A DNA stretch of 64,000 nt from Clostridiales bacterium (GCA_017451265.1 JAFSPU010000012.1:124001-188000), one strand, 5' to 3'. Positions 45,509-54,988 are shown, counted from the first letter of the stretch. Numbers and translations: made by a program. Notes: generated from the letters alone by a model not told the origin.

Positions 45509-48007
45509 ATGAAGATCTTAAGACTATCGTTATTTAATTTAAGAAAGAACCGAAGAGAGGCACTGGCAATCGTCTTCCTTACGCTGATCACGGTCTTCCT
45601 CCTCGGAACAGCGGTTACTAATATTCTGGGCATGGATAATACCTATGATGAGTGCTTCAGGCAGACAGGAAGTCTTATGAACAGCCTGGAATTTGATGCT
45701 GATGTATACCGTTCTTTATACAGGGACATTCTTGAAGAAGACTTCGGCATCGAAGAAACGCAGAAGTTCGATCAGCTCTTTGGAATCAGCGTTAATGTTC
45801 TTTACAAAAGCGGTGAGAAGGTCGGCTATAATATCCAGATCGTGACACAAGAGTCCGAGCGTAAACTGGAAGATTTTGTTATGGAAGACAGTCTTTCTGA
45901 TGACGAGATAAGTGAGCTGGAACACCCTATCTGGCTTCCTATGGCTGTGCATCTGAACGGAGGATTCGAGCCCGGTGATACATTTACAATGATCATCGGC
46001 GGAAGGGATTATCCTTTTACGGTAGCTGGTATCTATAATGCGGGTCTCGGTAACGAATCCGGATTCGGATACAGGCTTGTTATCAGCGACAGGGATTATG
46101 AACTTCTGCGTAATTTGTTTGATGAGCAGGTCTGTCTGGCATTTGACACTGAAGAACGCTTTGATACGGATGCATATATAGATGAGTGCGAAGCAAGATC
46201 TTCCGAGAATCTTTCAAGCAATCTGTCTGCTCATACATACTGGTCAGAGAAGGGTAATGAGACAAGTTTTGTAACTCTGTTTATGAGTCTCTCTGCGGTT
46301 CTGGCAGGTGTCACGATGGCGGCATCCGTTCTTCTCATCAGACACAAGATAAGTAACGATATCGAGGATCAGATGCAGCAGATCGGTGTCCTGGAGGCGT
46401 TGGGCTACAGATCGAACGAGATATCATGCTCTTATATCTTCGAGTATGTGATCACCACTGGAATCGGTTCCGTCTTAGGCATCATTGCTGCCTGTGCATT
46501 CTCTCCGGTAATGGATTCGTTTATAGGCGTCCTGATGGGACGTGTCATTCACAGATTTCCTGAAGTTATTAAGATTATTGCGGTGGCGGCTTTGGTGGTT
46601 GCGGTAACTACGCTTTTCGCTTTGCTTAAGGCAAGACATATCAAGAAATTCCCTCCTGTAGTAGCTTTCCGTAAGGGTATAAAAACACACAGCTTCAGAA
46701 AGAATTTCTTCCCGCTCGAAAAGACGGGGAACAACATCAACGTAAGGCTTGCTTTTAAGAGCTTCTTCCGTAATATCATGACTAACATAGGAACGGGGCT
46801 TTGTATCGTGCTCGCCGGAACTGCAATGATGTTTGCCGTAGCAGGCTGGGATTTCTTTAAGGACAGCGATGCTATTATGCATTGTCTTGGAATAGAGGTC
46901 GCGGATGAGAGGATACAGCCTCTGGACGGTGTGGATGCATATGAATTAGCAGATGAACTTCTTGCTTTCCCCGGTGTTCGTAAGACGATGGTTACCTATA
47001 ACTTTGAGCAGGTGTCTGTGGTTGGCGATCGAAGTGAAACGTTTGCAATGTTATATGAAGACTTTTCAGAGACTGAGAATATCTTTGTTTCTGAAGGAAG
47101 GTTACCCGAACACGATAATGAAGTGGCAATATCCCTCAAAAGACACAACACCGACGGTCTGAATGTCGGTGACAGCATAACACTGGAAGGCGACGGAACA
47201 AGAAAGAGCTACGTCATCACAGGAATCGTTCCTGAGATGGGCAATAATGGTATGAATATCTACATGACTAATGAAGCGTTCTTGAGATGCAATCCCAATG
47301 CCCGTCCCGATGTGGTTGAGGTTTTCCTTGAGGAAGGTGTCGACAGAGCCGAGTTCGAGAGACAGATAACCGGGGTTTACGGTGCGAGTGCTCAAGATGC
47401 GGCCGAAGCAGATTCGCAGGGTTGTACTCTTGAAGATCGTATCAGAAGTGCTGCGGATGCACAGATGGCAACGCTGATCTCGCGTTACGGAGTGACGGAT
47501 ATCGACTATGCTATTGTGATCGGAGATCAGGTTATTACAGGAAGAAGCAGCGGATTCGTCATTAAGGAGATGAATTCCTTCCTTGAGCTTTCCAAGTCTC
47601 AGATGGAGCCTATAGCAAATATGTTTAAGGTCTTCTGCGGTGCCGGAGCAATATTCGTATCGATAGTCGTTGCAGCTATACTTGCGATCATCGCGGCTTC
47701 AAACATCAGAAGGCAGCGTAAAGATCTGGGTATCATGAAGAGCATGGGTTATACATCCAAGGATCTTATGAAGCAGCTCGCGCTCTCGATGCTTCCGACG
47801 ACGGTGGTATCATCTGCGATCTCCATAGTTATCGGATCAATCGTTTATAAATTGTTCTGGCTTGCAGGATTCGGATGTATAAATAACCCTAACCTACCCA
47901 TACTGATTATCACTGCTGTATTGCTTATCGTCTTTTGCTACATCGTGACTTACCTTGCGGCAGGCAAGATCAAGCAGGTATCAGTAACAGAACTCATGAC
48001 AGAATAA
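45509..48007 (+). CDS. FtsX-type ABC permease
   Basis: An 832-residue permease with one N-terminal membrane segment, an outer domain of about 220 residues, three membrane segments with FtsX signature (IGVLEALGYRSNEI), a central membrane segment, a second outer domain and a C-terminal FtsX domain (LGIMKSMGYTSKDL). It pairs with the ATPase just before it. I prefer ATG 45509 (MKILRLSLFN); ATG 45497 overlaps the ATPase stop and is an alternative. Its likely task is removal or detection of an envelope-active compound. Confidence 0.87.
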   Translation: MKILRLSLFNLRKNRREALAIVFLTLITVFLLGTAVTNILGMDNTYDECFRQTGSLMNSLEFDADVYRSLYRDILEEDFGIEETQKFDQLFGISVNVLYKSGEKVGYNIQIVTQESERKLEDFVMEDSLSDDEISELEHPIWLPMAVHLNGGFEPGDTFTMIIGGRDYPFTVAGIYNAGLGNESGFGYRLVISDRDYELLRNLFDEQVCLAFDTEERFDTDAYIDECEARSSENLSSNLSAHTYWSEKGNETSFVTLFMSLSAVLAGVTMAASVLLIRHKISNDIEDQMQQIGVLEALGYRSNEISCSYIFEYVITTGIGSVLGIIAACAFSPVMDSFIGVLMGRVIHRFPEVIKIIAVAALVVAVTTLFALLKARHIKKFPPVVAFRKGIKTHSFRKNFFPLEKTGNNINVRLAFKSFFRNIMTNIGTGLCIVLAGTAMMFAVAGWDFFKDSDAIMHCLGIEVADERIQPLDGVDAYELADELLAFPGVRKTMVTYNFEQVSVVGDRSETFAMLYEDFSETENIFVSEGRLPEHDNEVAISLKRHNTDGLNVGDSITLEGDGTRKSYVITGIVPEMGNNGMNIYMTNEAFLRCNPNARPDVVEVFLEEGVDRAEFERQITGVYGASAQDAAEADSQGCTLEDRIRSAADAQMATLISRYGVTDIDYAIVIGDQVITGRSSGFVIKEMNSFLELSKSQMEPIANMFKVFCGAGAIFVSIVVAAILAIIAASNIRRQRKDLGIMKSMGYTSKDLMKQLALSMLPTTVVSSAISIVIGSIVYKLFWLAGFGCINNPNLPILIITAVLLIVFCYIVTYLAAGKIKQVSVTELMTE

Positions 48008-48019
48008 GAGGTAATTAAG

Positions 48020-49969
48020 ATGAAGAAAGCTATAACAACTACATTGGCATTGATGCTTACATTATCGGCTGTCATGAACAGCGCGAGCGCTGCTCAGACT
48101 GAGGATGTATCATCCGATACGGCAAGTACGCAGACAACGGCCGACGAGCGAGTCTACTGCCTGGCTTCCGTAAGTAAGGTATATGTGACCGCGGCTGTCA
48201 TGCAGCTCGTGGATCAGGGCCTGGTTGACCTCGATGCTCCGGTCACGGAGTATATCCCTGACTTCACGATGGCAGATCCGAGATATACCCAGATCACTGT
48301 CAGAATGCTTATGAATCACACATCGGGGATTATGGGATCGACGGCTATCGATATGTTCCTGTACGATGATTATGATGTCGATCTGCATGAGGTCCTTCTT
48401 AATAATCTCGCGACTCAGAGGCTTAAGGCGGATCCCGGTGCGTACGCCGCTTACTGTAACGATGGCTTCGGTCTTCTGCAGCTGATCGTCGAGAATGTAT
48501 CGGGTATGAGTTTTACGGATTACATTACAAATGAGCTTGCAGGCTCAATCGGATTAAGCCATACGGGGACGCCATCTAATGCGTATGAAATCGGTAATCC
48601 CATCGATGTATATGTTAATAATCTCCCTTACGATTATGAGTACTGCACTGATGTCGGATCAGGCGGTGTTGTCGCAACTGCTTCTGATGTGGCAATGTTC
48701 GGAAGTTCGTTCTTCACAGGCAGCGAGAGCCTTATAAGCCAGGAACTCGTCGATGAGATGGAACTGTGTTGGACTGATTCCGATAATGAGTATCTTGACG
48801 GATGCGGCTTGGGCTGGGACTACGTCGAGATGCTGCAGTATGAGCAGGCCGGTGTGCAGATCGTGGGAAAAGGCGGAGATGTCTTGACCATGCATTCACA
48901 GCTTATGGTCGCACCCGAGAATGAGATAAGCGTAGCTGTATTATCGAGCGGCGGCAACAGCACATACTGCATGCTCATGTGTGAGGCGCTGATGAACATC
49001 GCGCTCGAAGAGCAGGGGATAGAAGTGCAGCCCCTTGAGTCCCGTGAGGTCGAGATTGTTGATGACATGCCCGAGGAATTAGAACAGTACGCCGGATTCT
49101 ACTGCTGTACTTTTCCGATGCACAGTTTAGCTGAAGTTAGTTTCTCCGATAACGGGCAGATGCTTCTTGAGATCACGATGTTTGACGGCAGAACGGCGGA
49201 ATATCATTACAGATATACTGACTGCGGCGGATTTGTTGAGGTTAATGACAGCGGAAATATAAGAGCGAATCAGAGAATACTGTTCTTTGAACGCAGTGAG
49301 GACGGACATATTTATATTGCCAGCGAACAGTATACCGAGGTGCCGGAAGTCGGATCCTACATAAACAACTCGTATGTTGCTCAGCGCATTGAGGCAAACC
49401 CGATAAGCGATGAACTGCAGGCGGTCTGGGAAGGTTACTGTGCAGTGCCCTGTGCGGCATATAGCGACAGGTATTCTTCCGGCGTTTATGATTCACCGTT
49501 CGAATTCATGATGATGCCCGATGGGCTCCCAGGATATGTGCTCGCAGGAACAGGCTTGGGAGCAAGGCTGCTTAGGATCGAAGATGAGACAACTGCGGTC
49601 GCGATCGAGACGATGCCGTGTTCCTCAAGCAGAGATCTATGCGATTTATATATAAATGAAGACGGAACAGCAAGCCTTACTACTGGTATCTCATATGTAT
49701 CTCTCGCGGCCATTCCGGAGTTTACTTCCGATATAACAGAGGTCGAGCTTACAAGTGATTGTGCTTCCTGGTACAGGATCGGCGATGAGATGGCCTATGA
49801 GATGATCAATGTAGATTGTCCCGAAGACGCAGTAATCTATGTATATAACAAGTTCTTCGAGCCTGTATATACAACCCACTACCTCGATGCGGCTGACAGC
49901 ATCAACCTTCCTGAGGGAGGCTACATCGTCTTCCTCGGTCAGACCGGCGAAAGCGTTACAGTAAGTTAA
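48020..49969 (+). CDS. Serine beta-lactamase-like hydrolase
   Basis: A 649-residue exported protein of the class C beta-lactamase family. Signal peptide ends ASA-AQ. Motifs: SVSK (Ser50-Lys53), YCN in the YxN position and VGKGGD in the KTG position. Unusually, the catalytic SxxK lies only about 25 residues after the signal peptide, so the first strands of the fold are short or missing. About 300 C-terminal residues form unassigned beta-rich domains. It follows the permease by 12 bases and belongs to the same module. Confidence 0.8.
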   Translation: MKKAITTTLALMLTLSAVMNSASAAQTEDVSSDTASTQTTADERVYCLASVSKVYVTAAVMQLVDQGLVDLDAPVTEYIPDFTMADPRYTQITVRMLMNHTSGIMGSTAIDMFLYDDYDVDLHEVLLNNLATQRLKADPGAYAAYCNDGFGLLQLIVENVSGMSFTDYITNELAGSIGLSHTGTPSNAYEIGNPIDVYVNNLPYDYEYCTDVGSGGVVATASDVAMFGSSFFTGSESLISQELVDEMELCWTDSDNEYLDGCGLGWDYVEMLQYEQAGVQIVGKGGDVLTMHSQLMVAPENEISVAVLSSGGNSTYCMLMCEALMNIALEEQGIEVQPLESREVEIVDDMPEELEQYAGFYCCTFPMHSLAEVSFSDNGQMLLEITMFDGRTAEYHYRYTDCGGFVEVNDSGNIRANQRILFFERSEDGHIYIASEQYTEVPEVGSYINNSYVAQRIEANPISDELQAVWEGYCAVPCAAYSDRYSSGVYDSPFEFMMMPDGLPGYVLAGTGLGARLLRIEDETTAVAIETMPCSSSRDLCDLYINEDGTASLTTGISYVSLAAIPEFTSDITEVELTSDCASWYRIGDEMAYEMINVDCPEDAVIYVYNKFFEPVYTTHYLDAADSINLPEGGYIVFLGQTGESVTVS

Positions 49970-49978
49970 TAAATGAAA

Positions 49979-49987
49979 TGTTAAAAT
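49979..49987 (+). promoter_or_regulatory. Extended -10 box of the desulfoferrodoxin gene
   Basis: TGTTAAAAT is an extended -10 about 36 bases before the ATG, with a good AAAGGAG ribosome site between them. The -35 overlaps the end of the previous gene and is not clear. Confidence 0.5.
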
Positions 49988-50022
49988 AGTTTTATCATTC
50001 AATCCGCAAAGGAGATCGAACT

Positions 50023-50400
50023 ATGGAAATCAAAGTATATCGTTGTAAGCACTGCGGTAATATCGCGATAAAGGTCATCAACTCCGGCGTTCCTATGTCA
50101 TGCTGCGGCGAGGCTATGGAAGAACTTGTACCCGGCGCAGTTGATGCGGCAGTTGAGAAGCACGTTCCTGTAGTTACACGCGAAGGTGATAAGGTAACTG
50201 TATCCGTAGGTTCTGTTGCTCATCCTATGACAGCCGAGCACTACATTCAGTTCGTCATCCTAGATACTACAGCGGGAGTTCAGATTGCAAGTCTGAATCC
50301 GAATGATGATCCTGCAGCCGTATTTACGGTTCTGTCAGGAGCGCAAGTCAAGAAGGCATATGCTTACTGTAACCTCCACGGTTTCTGGGTAAGTGAGTAA
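50023..50400 (+). CDS. dfx: Desulfoferrodoxin (superoxide reductase)
   Basis: A 125-residue 2Fe-superoxide reductase that reduces superoxide to peroxide in the cytoplasm of anaerobes. The desulforedoxin centre ligands are Cys8, Cys11, Cys27 and Cys28 (YRCKHC, MSCC). The catalytic centre ligands are His47 (EKHVPV), His67 (AHPM), His73 (AEHYI), Cys116 and His119 (YCNLHGFW). It is a single-gene unit with its own promoter and terminator. Confidence 0.95.
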   Translation: MEIKVYRCKHCGNIAIKVINSGVPMSCCGEAMEELVPGAVDAAVEKHVPVVTREGDKVTVSVGSVAHPMTAEHYIQFVILDTTAGVQIASLNPNDDPAAVFTVLSGAQVKKAYAYCNLHGFWVSE

Positions 50401-50424
50401 CCGATCAAATGTCAGTTTGACAGG

Positions 50425-50453
50425 GAGGCCGCCTGCGGGCGGCCTCTTATTTT
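50425..50453 (+). terminator. Intrinsic terminator after desulfoferrodoxin
   Basis: GAGGCCGCC and GGCGGCCTC form a perfect nine-base GC-rich stem with a TGCG loop, followed by TTATTTT. Confidence 0.9.
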
Positions 50454-50464
50454 GAATATAACAG

Positions 50465-50492
50465 TTGCAAATCTGCACAGAAGGTGTAAAAT
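50465..50492 (+). promoter_or_regulatory. Promoter of the small membrane protein cluster
   Basis: TTGCAA (50465-50470), 16-base spacer and TAAAAT (50487-50492), preceded by TG. The 12-mer GGTGTAAAATTA is shared with the lipoprotein promoter at 41216. Confidence 0.6.
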
Positions 50493-50521
50493 TACACTAT
50501 ATTGATAAGGGAGGACTCTCC

Positions 50522-50761
50522 ATGGATATTTACGATGTTCTTGAGATTCTTACAGGTATTATCCTGCTGGCATTCGGAGCAGCTACAATATGGTCGATTA
50601 TTGTTTTTATTCAGGAAGTATCGAAGGCCAAGGCTGACGGAAGGAAGGTCAAGACCGGAGTTAAGGCATTCTTCATTACAATGATGGTATTGAATGCGCT
50701 TATTGTCGGTTTCTTTATAGTGATCTTTGTCCTTGCGATGATCGGTCTGGCAGGTATGTGA
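50522..50761 (+). CDS. Small two-helix membrane protein
   Basis: A 79-residue protein with two hydrophobic helices (about 8-28 and 52-76) and a Lys/Arg-rich loop between them. ATG 50522 has GGGAGG in front; a longer frame to 50465 would run through the promoter. It is not recognised. It starts a gene group with a second tiny membrane protein, a PstS-like protein and an LTA-synthase-like enzyme, so it may be an envelope accessory subunit. Confidence 0.65.
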   Translation: MDIYDVLEILTGIILLAFGAATIWSIIVFIQEVSKAKADGRKVKTGVKAFFITMMVLNALIVGFFIVIFVLAMIGLAGM

Positions 50762-50762
50762 T

Positions 50763-50906
50763 ATGAGCGACAGCAAGTACATAAAGGCACTGGTCATCAC
50801 ACTTATTGTTTGCGCCGCACTTACCTTCGCGCACATGGGTTATATCGTCTACGCTTACCGTAATTCATCGATCATCTACTTTATCTCGCAGGAGATTTGG
50901 CCATGA
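50763..50906 (+). CDS. Small single-helix membrane protein (47 aa)
   Basis: ATG follows the previous stop by one base. It reads MSDSKYIKALVITLIVCAAL at the start, continues as one membrane helix and ends ISQEIWP. Its TGA overlaps the ATG of the PstS-like gene (ATGA), and the ribosome site of that gene, AGGAG, lies inside it. The tight coupling on both sides supports a real gene. Confidence 0.6.
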   Translation: MSDSKYIKALVITLIVCAALTFAHMGYIVYAYRNSSIIYFISQEIWP

Positions 50907-51898
50907 AGCGAGTAATGTCACTGATACTTATCGTTGCTTTGTTCGCGGGGATCAATGCGGCGATGTATGTAACCATAACAAGACGCCTGAAGAATAACTT
51001 CTCCGGTGCAGGTCAGCTTCGTATGGTAGATGTCGGCCGCTTCCTTCCTCATGAGAAGGAGTCTGATCTGGCGAGAGTCGACTGCAGTCTGCATTTCGAG
51101 CCGGGGGATGATCTGCCTGTGCTCGACGGTGCCGCGGCACTTGTTCCCGTGTACGCGTCGGTTATAGATAACTGTTACCCGGAGGGCACGGTCACATATG
51201 AGGGCGGAGTCTTCGATGACGACAACAAGTACGGCGAGAACTTCGCGGAAGAATCCGTGATGCAGTACCAGAATACCATAAGAGGATTCACGGCTGTCGT
51301 TGACGGCAACACGGATCTTTTCTTCACGGCACATCCGAGTGCAGAGCAGATGCAGTACGCACAGGAGCAGGGGGTGGAGCTTGAGATAGTTCCGATCGGT
51401 ATGGAGGCATTCGTATTCTTCGTTAATGCCGATAACCCGGTGGACGGGCTCACGACAGACGAGATAAGGGCGATATACAGAAACGAGATTACGAACTGGA
51501 GCGAGGTCGGAGGTCCTGACCGCATGATAAATCCCATGACGAGGATCAGCGGTTCCGGAAGCCAGACCATGATGGACAGATTCATGGAAGATAATATGCT
51601 CGATCGAAGAAATCCGCTCTCGATATTCGGAGGCTCGATAGGATACTCATTCCGTTATTACCTGACGGGACTTGTCGGCAATGACGGAGTTAAGATGCTG
51701 TCGGTGAACGGCGTATATCCCGATGCGGAGAATGTGCGTAACGGATCATATCCTCTGACGGCGGATTTCTATGTCGTATACAGAGCGGATAATACCAACC
51801 CCAATGTCACGCGTATCGTGGACTGGCTGCGCTCTTCCGAGGGCCAGGAGATGATAGAGCAGACGGGTTATGTGGGGCTTCCGGATTTGAATACATAG
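50903..51898 (+). CDS. PstS-like substrate-binding protein, membrane-anchored
   Basis: A 331-residue protein with one N-terminal membrane anchor (no lipobox) and a PBP-like fold. PstS-type motifs are VFFVNADNPVDGLTTDEI, IYRNEITNWSEVGG and RISGSGSQTMMDRFM; the last is the phosphate-loop region. No PstC, PstA or PstB gene is nearby. Together with the phosphoglycerol transferase downstream this suggests a polymer- or phosphate-related surface role rather than uptake. ATG 50903 overlaps the preceding small gene. Confidence 0.8.
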   Translation: MKRVMSLILIVALFAGINAAMYVTITRRLKNNFSGAGQLRMVDVGRFLPHEKESDLARVDCSLHFEPGDDLPVLDGAAALVPVYASVIDNCYPEGTVTYEGGVFDDDNKYGENFAEESVMQYQNTIRGFTAVVDGNTDLFFTAHPSAEQMQYAQEQGVELEIVPIGMEAFVFFVNADNPVDGLTTDEIRAIYRNEITNWSEVGGPDRMINPMTRISGSGSQTMMDRFMEDNMLDRRNPLSIFGGSIGYSFRYYLTGLVGNDGVKMLSVNGVYPDAENVRNGSYPLTADFYVVYRADNTNPNVTRIVDWLRSSEGQEMIEQTGYVGLPDLNT

Positions 51899-51951
51899 TG
51901 GCGGTGTGATAGATTTAAGGCGTTATTTATATAAATAATGGGGGTTCCATT

Positions 51952-52263
51952 ATGCCGTACATCGCATTGCTGTGTCCTGCAGCCATATCGCTTGCCATCT
52001 TCAGGAAGCGCAGCGGATCAGACCTTATGACCATTGATAATATTCTGGCGTATCTGGGATTCGCTCTGATCATCAATTGGCTTACGATGTTTCTTTCAGT
52101 TCATTTTCTGAAGATCTACGGCGCCGGGATGGAGTCTCTTTCAGGATTCGAGTTCTTCGTTAAATATACTGCGATCGCACTGGCGTTTGCTCTGGTGCTC
52201 CCCGCGGTGTTCGATATGTTCCGGAAGCTGTTTGTAATCAAGTTCAATGACAAAAAGAAGTAA
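51952..52263 (+). CDS. Three-helix membrane protein (103 aa)
   Basis: A small membrane protein with about three hydrophobic segments and a basic end (KFNDKKK). It is not recognised. Its stop overlaps the start of the LTA-synthase-like gene by 17 bases, so the two are translated together and probably form a complex. GGGGG serves as ribosome site. Confidence 0.65.
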   Translation: MPYIALLCPAAISLAIFRKRSGSDLMTIDNILAYLGFALIINWLTMFLSVHFLKIYGAGMESLSGFEFFVKYTAIALAFALVLPAVFDMFRKLFVIKFNDKKK

Positions 52264-53794
52264 AGCTGCCGGAATATTACTCTGGGTACTAAGAGTAATC
52301 ATATATGCGTTGGCGGTATTAGGAAGTCTTCTTACCGTCACCTTAAGGTGGCTTCATGACACGCTCGGTTCCGTAAGCTTTTCGACAGCTCTGTTCCAGC
52401 TTAAGACTCCGCTGGTAGGTGTGGATAACAATATCGTCGATATCTATATCTCTGTTGTTGCCAGGCCAGCAGTAATCAAGACGCTCATAGCGATCATTGC
52501 AATCTGTGCTGTCACTTATGCCATGAAGGTTACGGGGTATTCACTTAAGCTCGGTATCAATAAACTCGGTGTTCTTGAGATATCATACCGTCCTGTGCTC
52601 ATATTAAGTACCATAGCACTTCTGGTCGTATGTTGGATGAAGATCCCCGGACTGGCCAAAGAGGTAGGCTTCCCCGAGTATGTGGACAGCATGATGAACC
52701 GCTCGACCATCTACGAGGATTATTATGTGGAGCCGACGGACGACCTCCTTCAGTTCCCCGAGCAGAAGCGTAATCTGGTGGTGATCTATGTGGAGAGCCT
52801 TGAGAGTTCCTTTGCTTCCGTAGAAGAGGGCGGCGGCATGGCTGACAGCATGATCCCTAACCTGTATGCCCTTGCGCAGGAGAACACGTCCTTCTCGGAT
52901 ACCTACACTTTCGGCGGATGCACGCAGACTAACGGCGTAGGCTGGACTGTGGCAGCACTGCTGGCCTCATCCTCAGGCGTAACTTATAACGTGCCTGTCG
53001 ATGGCAACGATATGCAGGAGTACTCCATCTTCCTTCCCGGTTTAAGGGCCCTCGGAGACATCCTGAATGATAACGGCTACGACAACTACTTTGCGTGCGG
53101 CTCCGAGTCCTTCTTCGGAGGCAGGATGGCATACTACAACACGCACGGCAGCTACACCATCGAAGACTACCTGTACGCAGGCAATGAGGGCTACATCCCG
53201 GAGGGGTATCATAACGGTGTCTGGGGCATGGAGGACTGGAGAGTGTTCGACATGGCAAGGCAGGAGCTCACCGAGATTGCGAGAAGCGGCAGGCCTTTTA
53301 ACTACATGCTGCTCACGGCGGATAACCACTTCCCTGACGGCTACATCTGTGACCTTTGCGAGAGGGTGGGAGACGAGAGCACGCTTCAGACTGCAATCCG
53401 CTGCACGGACAGACAGGTGTCTTCTTTCGTGGAGTGGATACAGGAGCAGGATTGGTACGAGAATACCACGGTCATTATCCTGGGCGACCACCTTCTCATG
53501 AGCGATGAGTTCTTCGGCAATCTTCCTGCAGGATACAGCAGGAGAGTTTATAACTGCTTCATTAATCTGCCGGAGGGGCTGACTGCACAGAATACACACG
53601 GCAGGTCGTTCTCTACAACAGATTATTTCCCGACTATTCTGGCTGCAATGGGAGTTCAGATCGAAGGCGACAGACTGGGGCTCGGAACGAATCTGTTCTC
53701 TGACCGCCAGACGCTTCTCGAGCAGCTGGGCGAGGAAGAGTATAACACCGAAGTGCTCAGATACTCTGATTATTACATCGATAACTTCGTATAA
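52247..53794 (+). CDS. LTA synthase-like phosphoglycerol transferase
   Basis: A 515-residue protein with about four N-terminal membrane segments and an extracellular sulfatase/alkaline-phosphatase-type domain. VIYVESLESSF, FGGCTQTNGVGW (catalytic Thr region), NYMLLTADNHF and ILGDHLLM match LtaS/MdoB-type enzymes that move phosphoglycerol units from phosphatidylglycerol. The GGCTQTNG form is nearer MdoB/OpgB than LtaS. It would act on the outer face of the membrane to build or decorate a glycerophosphate polymer. Its overlap with the small membrane protein is noteworthy. Confidence 0.85.
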   Translation: MTKRSKAAGILLWVLRVIIYALAVLGSLLTVTLRWLHDTLGSVSFSTALFQLKTPLVGVDNNIVDIYISVVARPAVIKTLIAIIAICAVTYAMKVTGYSLKLGINKLGVLEISYRPVLILSTIALLVVCWMKIPGLAKEVGFPEYVDSMMNRSTIYEDYYVEPTDDLLQFPEQKRNLVVIYVESLESSFASVEEGGGMADSMIPNLYALAQENTSFSDTYTFGGCTQTNGVGWTVAALLASSSGVTYNVPVDGNDMQEYSIFLPGLRALGDILNDNGYDNYFACGSESFFGGRMAYYNTHGSYTIEDYLYAGNEGYIPEGYHNGVWGMEDWRVFDMARQELTEIARSGRPFNYMLLTADNHFPDGYICDLCERVGDESTLQTAIRCTDRQVSSFVEWIQEQDWYENTTVIILGDHLLMSDEFFGNLPAGYSRRVYNCFINLPEGLTAQNTHGRSFSTTDYFPTILAAMGVQIEGDRLGLGTNLFSDRQTLLEQLGEEEYNTEVLRYSDYYIDNFV

Positions 53795-53803
53795 GGGGGC
53801 GCT

Positions 53804-54988
53804 ATGAGAACACAGACAGAAGGCGATCAGATCGTAGTATTCCCCGTAGGACGTATCAATAACGATAATGCCCGTGAATTCGAGGAAGAGACACGTAAGA
53901 TATTAAGTGGCAATCCCGGAAAACAGCTGGTAATAGATGCGGACGAGCTGGATTATATCTCCAGCGCCGGACTGCGTGTTCTGCTTAAGCTTACGACGGA
54001 GACGGGAAGTCCGGTGTCGGTCAGAAATGTGGGCGCGGAGCTCTACGAGATCTTCGACATGACAGGTTTTACGCAGCTATTAAGTGTCACCAAGAAAATG
54101 AAGGAGATCAACGTCGACGGCTGTGAGATCATCGGCAGGGGTGCATACGGCACGGTCTATAAGATCGACGCGGATACGATCGTTAAGGTGTACGACTCGG
54201 CTGAGACGCTGCCGCTGATCGAGACTGAGAGAAAGAAGGCAAAGAAAGCTTTCATTAAGGGCATACCGACGGCGATAAGCTACGATATCGTCCGCGTGGG
54301 TGACAGCTATGGTTCAGTGTTCGAACTTCTTCATGCCGACAATCTGAATGATGTCATCAGGGAAGAGCCTGAAAGAGCCGATGAGCTTATGGCTAAGTAC
54401 GTTAACATGATCAAGTCGGTACATAAGGTAGAGGCTGAATCGTCTGAGTTTCCCCGCGCAGGGAAGAATTTCCTTAAGTGTCTCGATGAACTCGGCGATG
54501 TCATCCCGCAGGATGTGTCAGAAGGGATAAGGAAACTTCTGAATGAGATGCCGGAAGACAATCATATAGTTCACGGCGATCTGCAGATGAAGAATGTTAT
54601 GTTCGCAGATGAAGAGCCGATGCTTATCGATATGGAGTCGCTTAGTACGGGGGATCCCGTCTTTGACCTGCAGAGCCTGTTCCTGTGCTACTGCGCATAT
54701 AACGAGGATGAACCGGATAATACCGAGAACTTCCTGGGCATAACCCGGGAGACGGCAGAAAGCATCTGGAAGCAGATCCTGAAGCTGTATTTCGAGGGCT
54801 TTAGCGAGGAACAGATAAGAAAGGAAGAAGACAGGATAAGGCTGCTCGGTTATGTCGGTTTCCTTATAAGTGTCGTCCTGAACGGATTTACCAAGCCGGA
54901 GCTGCGTGAGATCAGGATCGCGCATGCTGTGGAGCACATGAGGGAGCTTCTTCCCCAAGTCAATACATTTGTAATAACTAAGCCTTAA
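53804..54988 (+). CDS. STAS domain fused to an APH-like kinase
   Basis: A 394-residue fusion. Residues 1-100 are a STAS (anti-sigma antagonist) domain with ELDYISSAGLRVLLKL, where Ser53/Ser54 is the phosphorylation position. Residues 110-394 are an aminoglycoside-phosphotransferase-like kinase: glycine loop GRGAYGTVYKID, Lys in IVKVYD, catalytic loop HGDLQMKNVMF and metal motif LIDMESL. A small-molecule or protein kinase fused to a STAS domain could phosphorylate its own STAS serine or a partner. It follows the LTA-synthase-like gene by nine bases. Confidence 0.85.
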   Translation: MRTQTEGDQIVVFPVGRINNDNAREFEEETRKILSGNPGKQLVIDADELDYISSAGLRVLLKLTTETGSPVSVRNVGAELYEIFDMTGFTQLLSVTKKMKEINVDGCEIIGRGAYGTVYKIDADTIVKVYDSAETLPLIETERKKAKKAFIKGIPTAISYDIVRVGDSYGSVFELLHADNLNDVIREEPERADELMAKYVNMIKSVHKVEAESSEFPRAGKNFLKCLDELGDVIPQDVSEGIRKLLNEMPEDNHIVHGDLQMKNVMFADEEPMLIDMESLSTGDPVFDLQSLFLCYCAYNEDEPDNTENFLGITRETAESIWKQILKLYFEGFSEEQIRKEEDRIRLLGYVGFLISVVLNGFTKPELREIRIAHAVEHMRELLPQVNTFVITKP

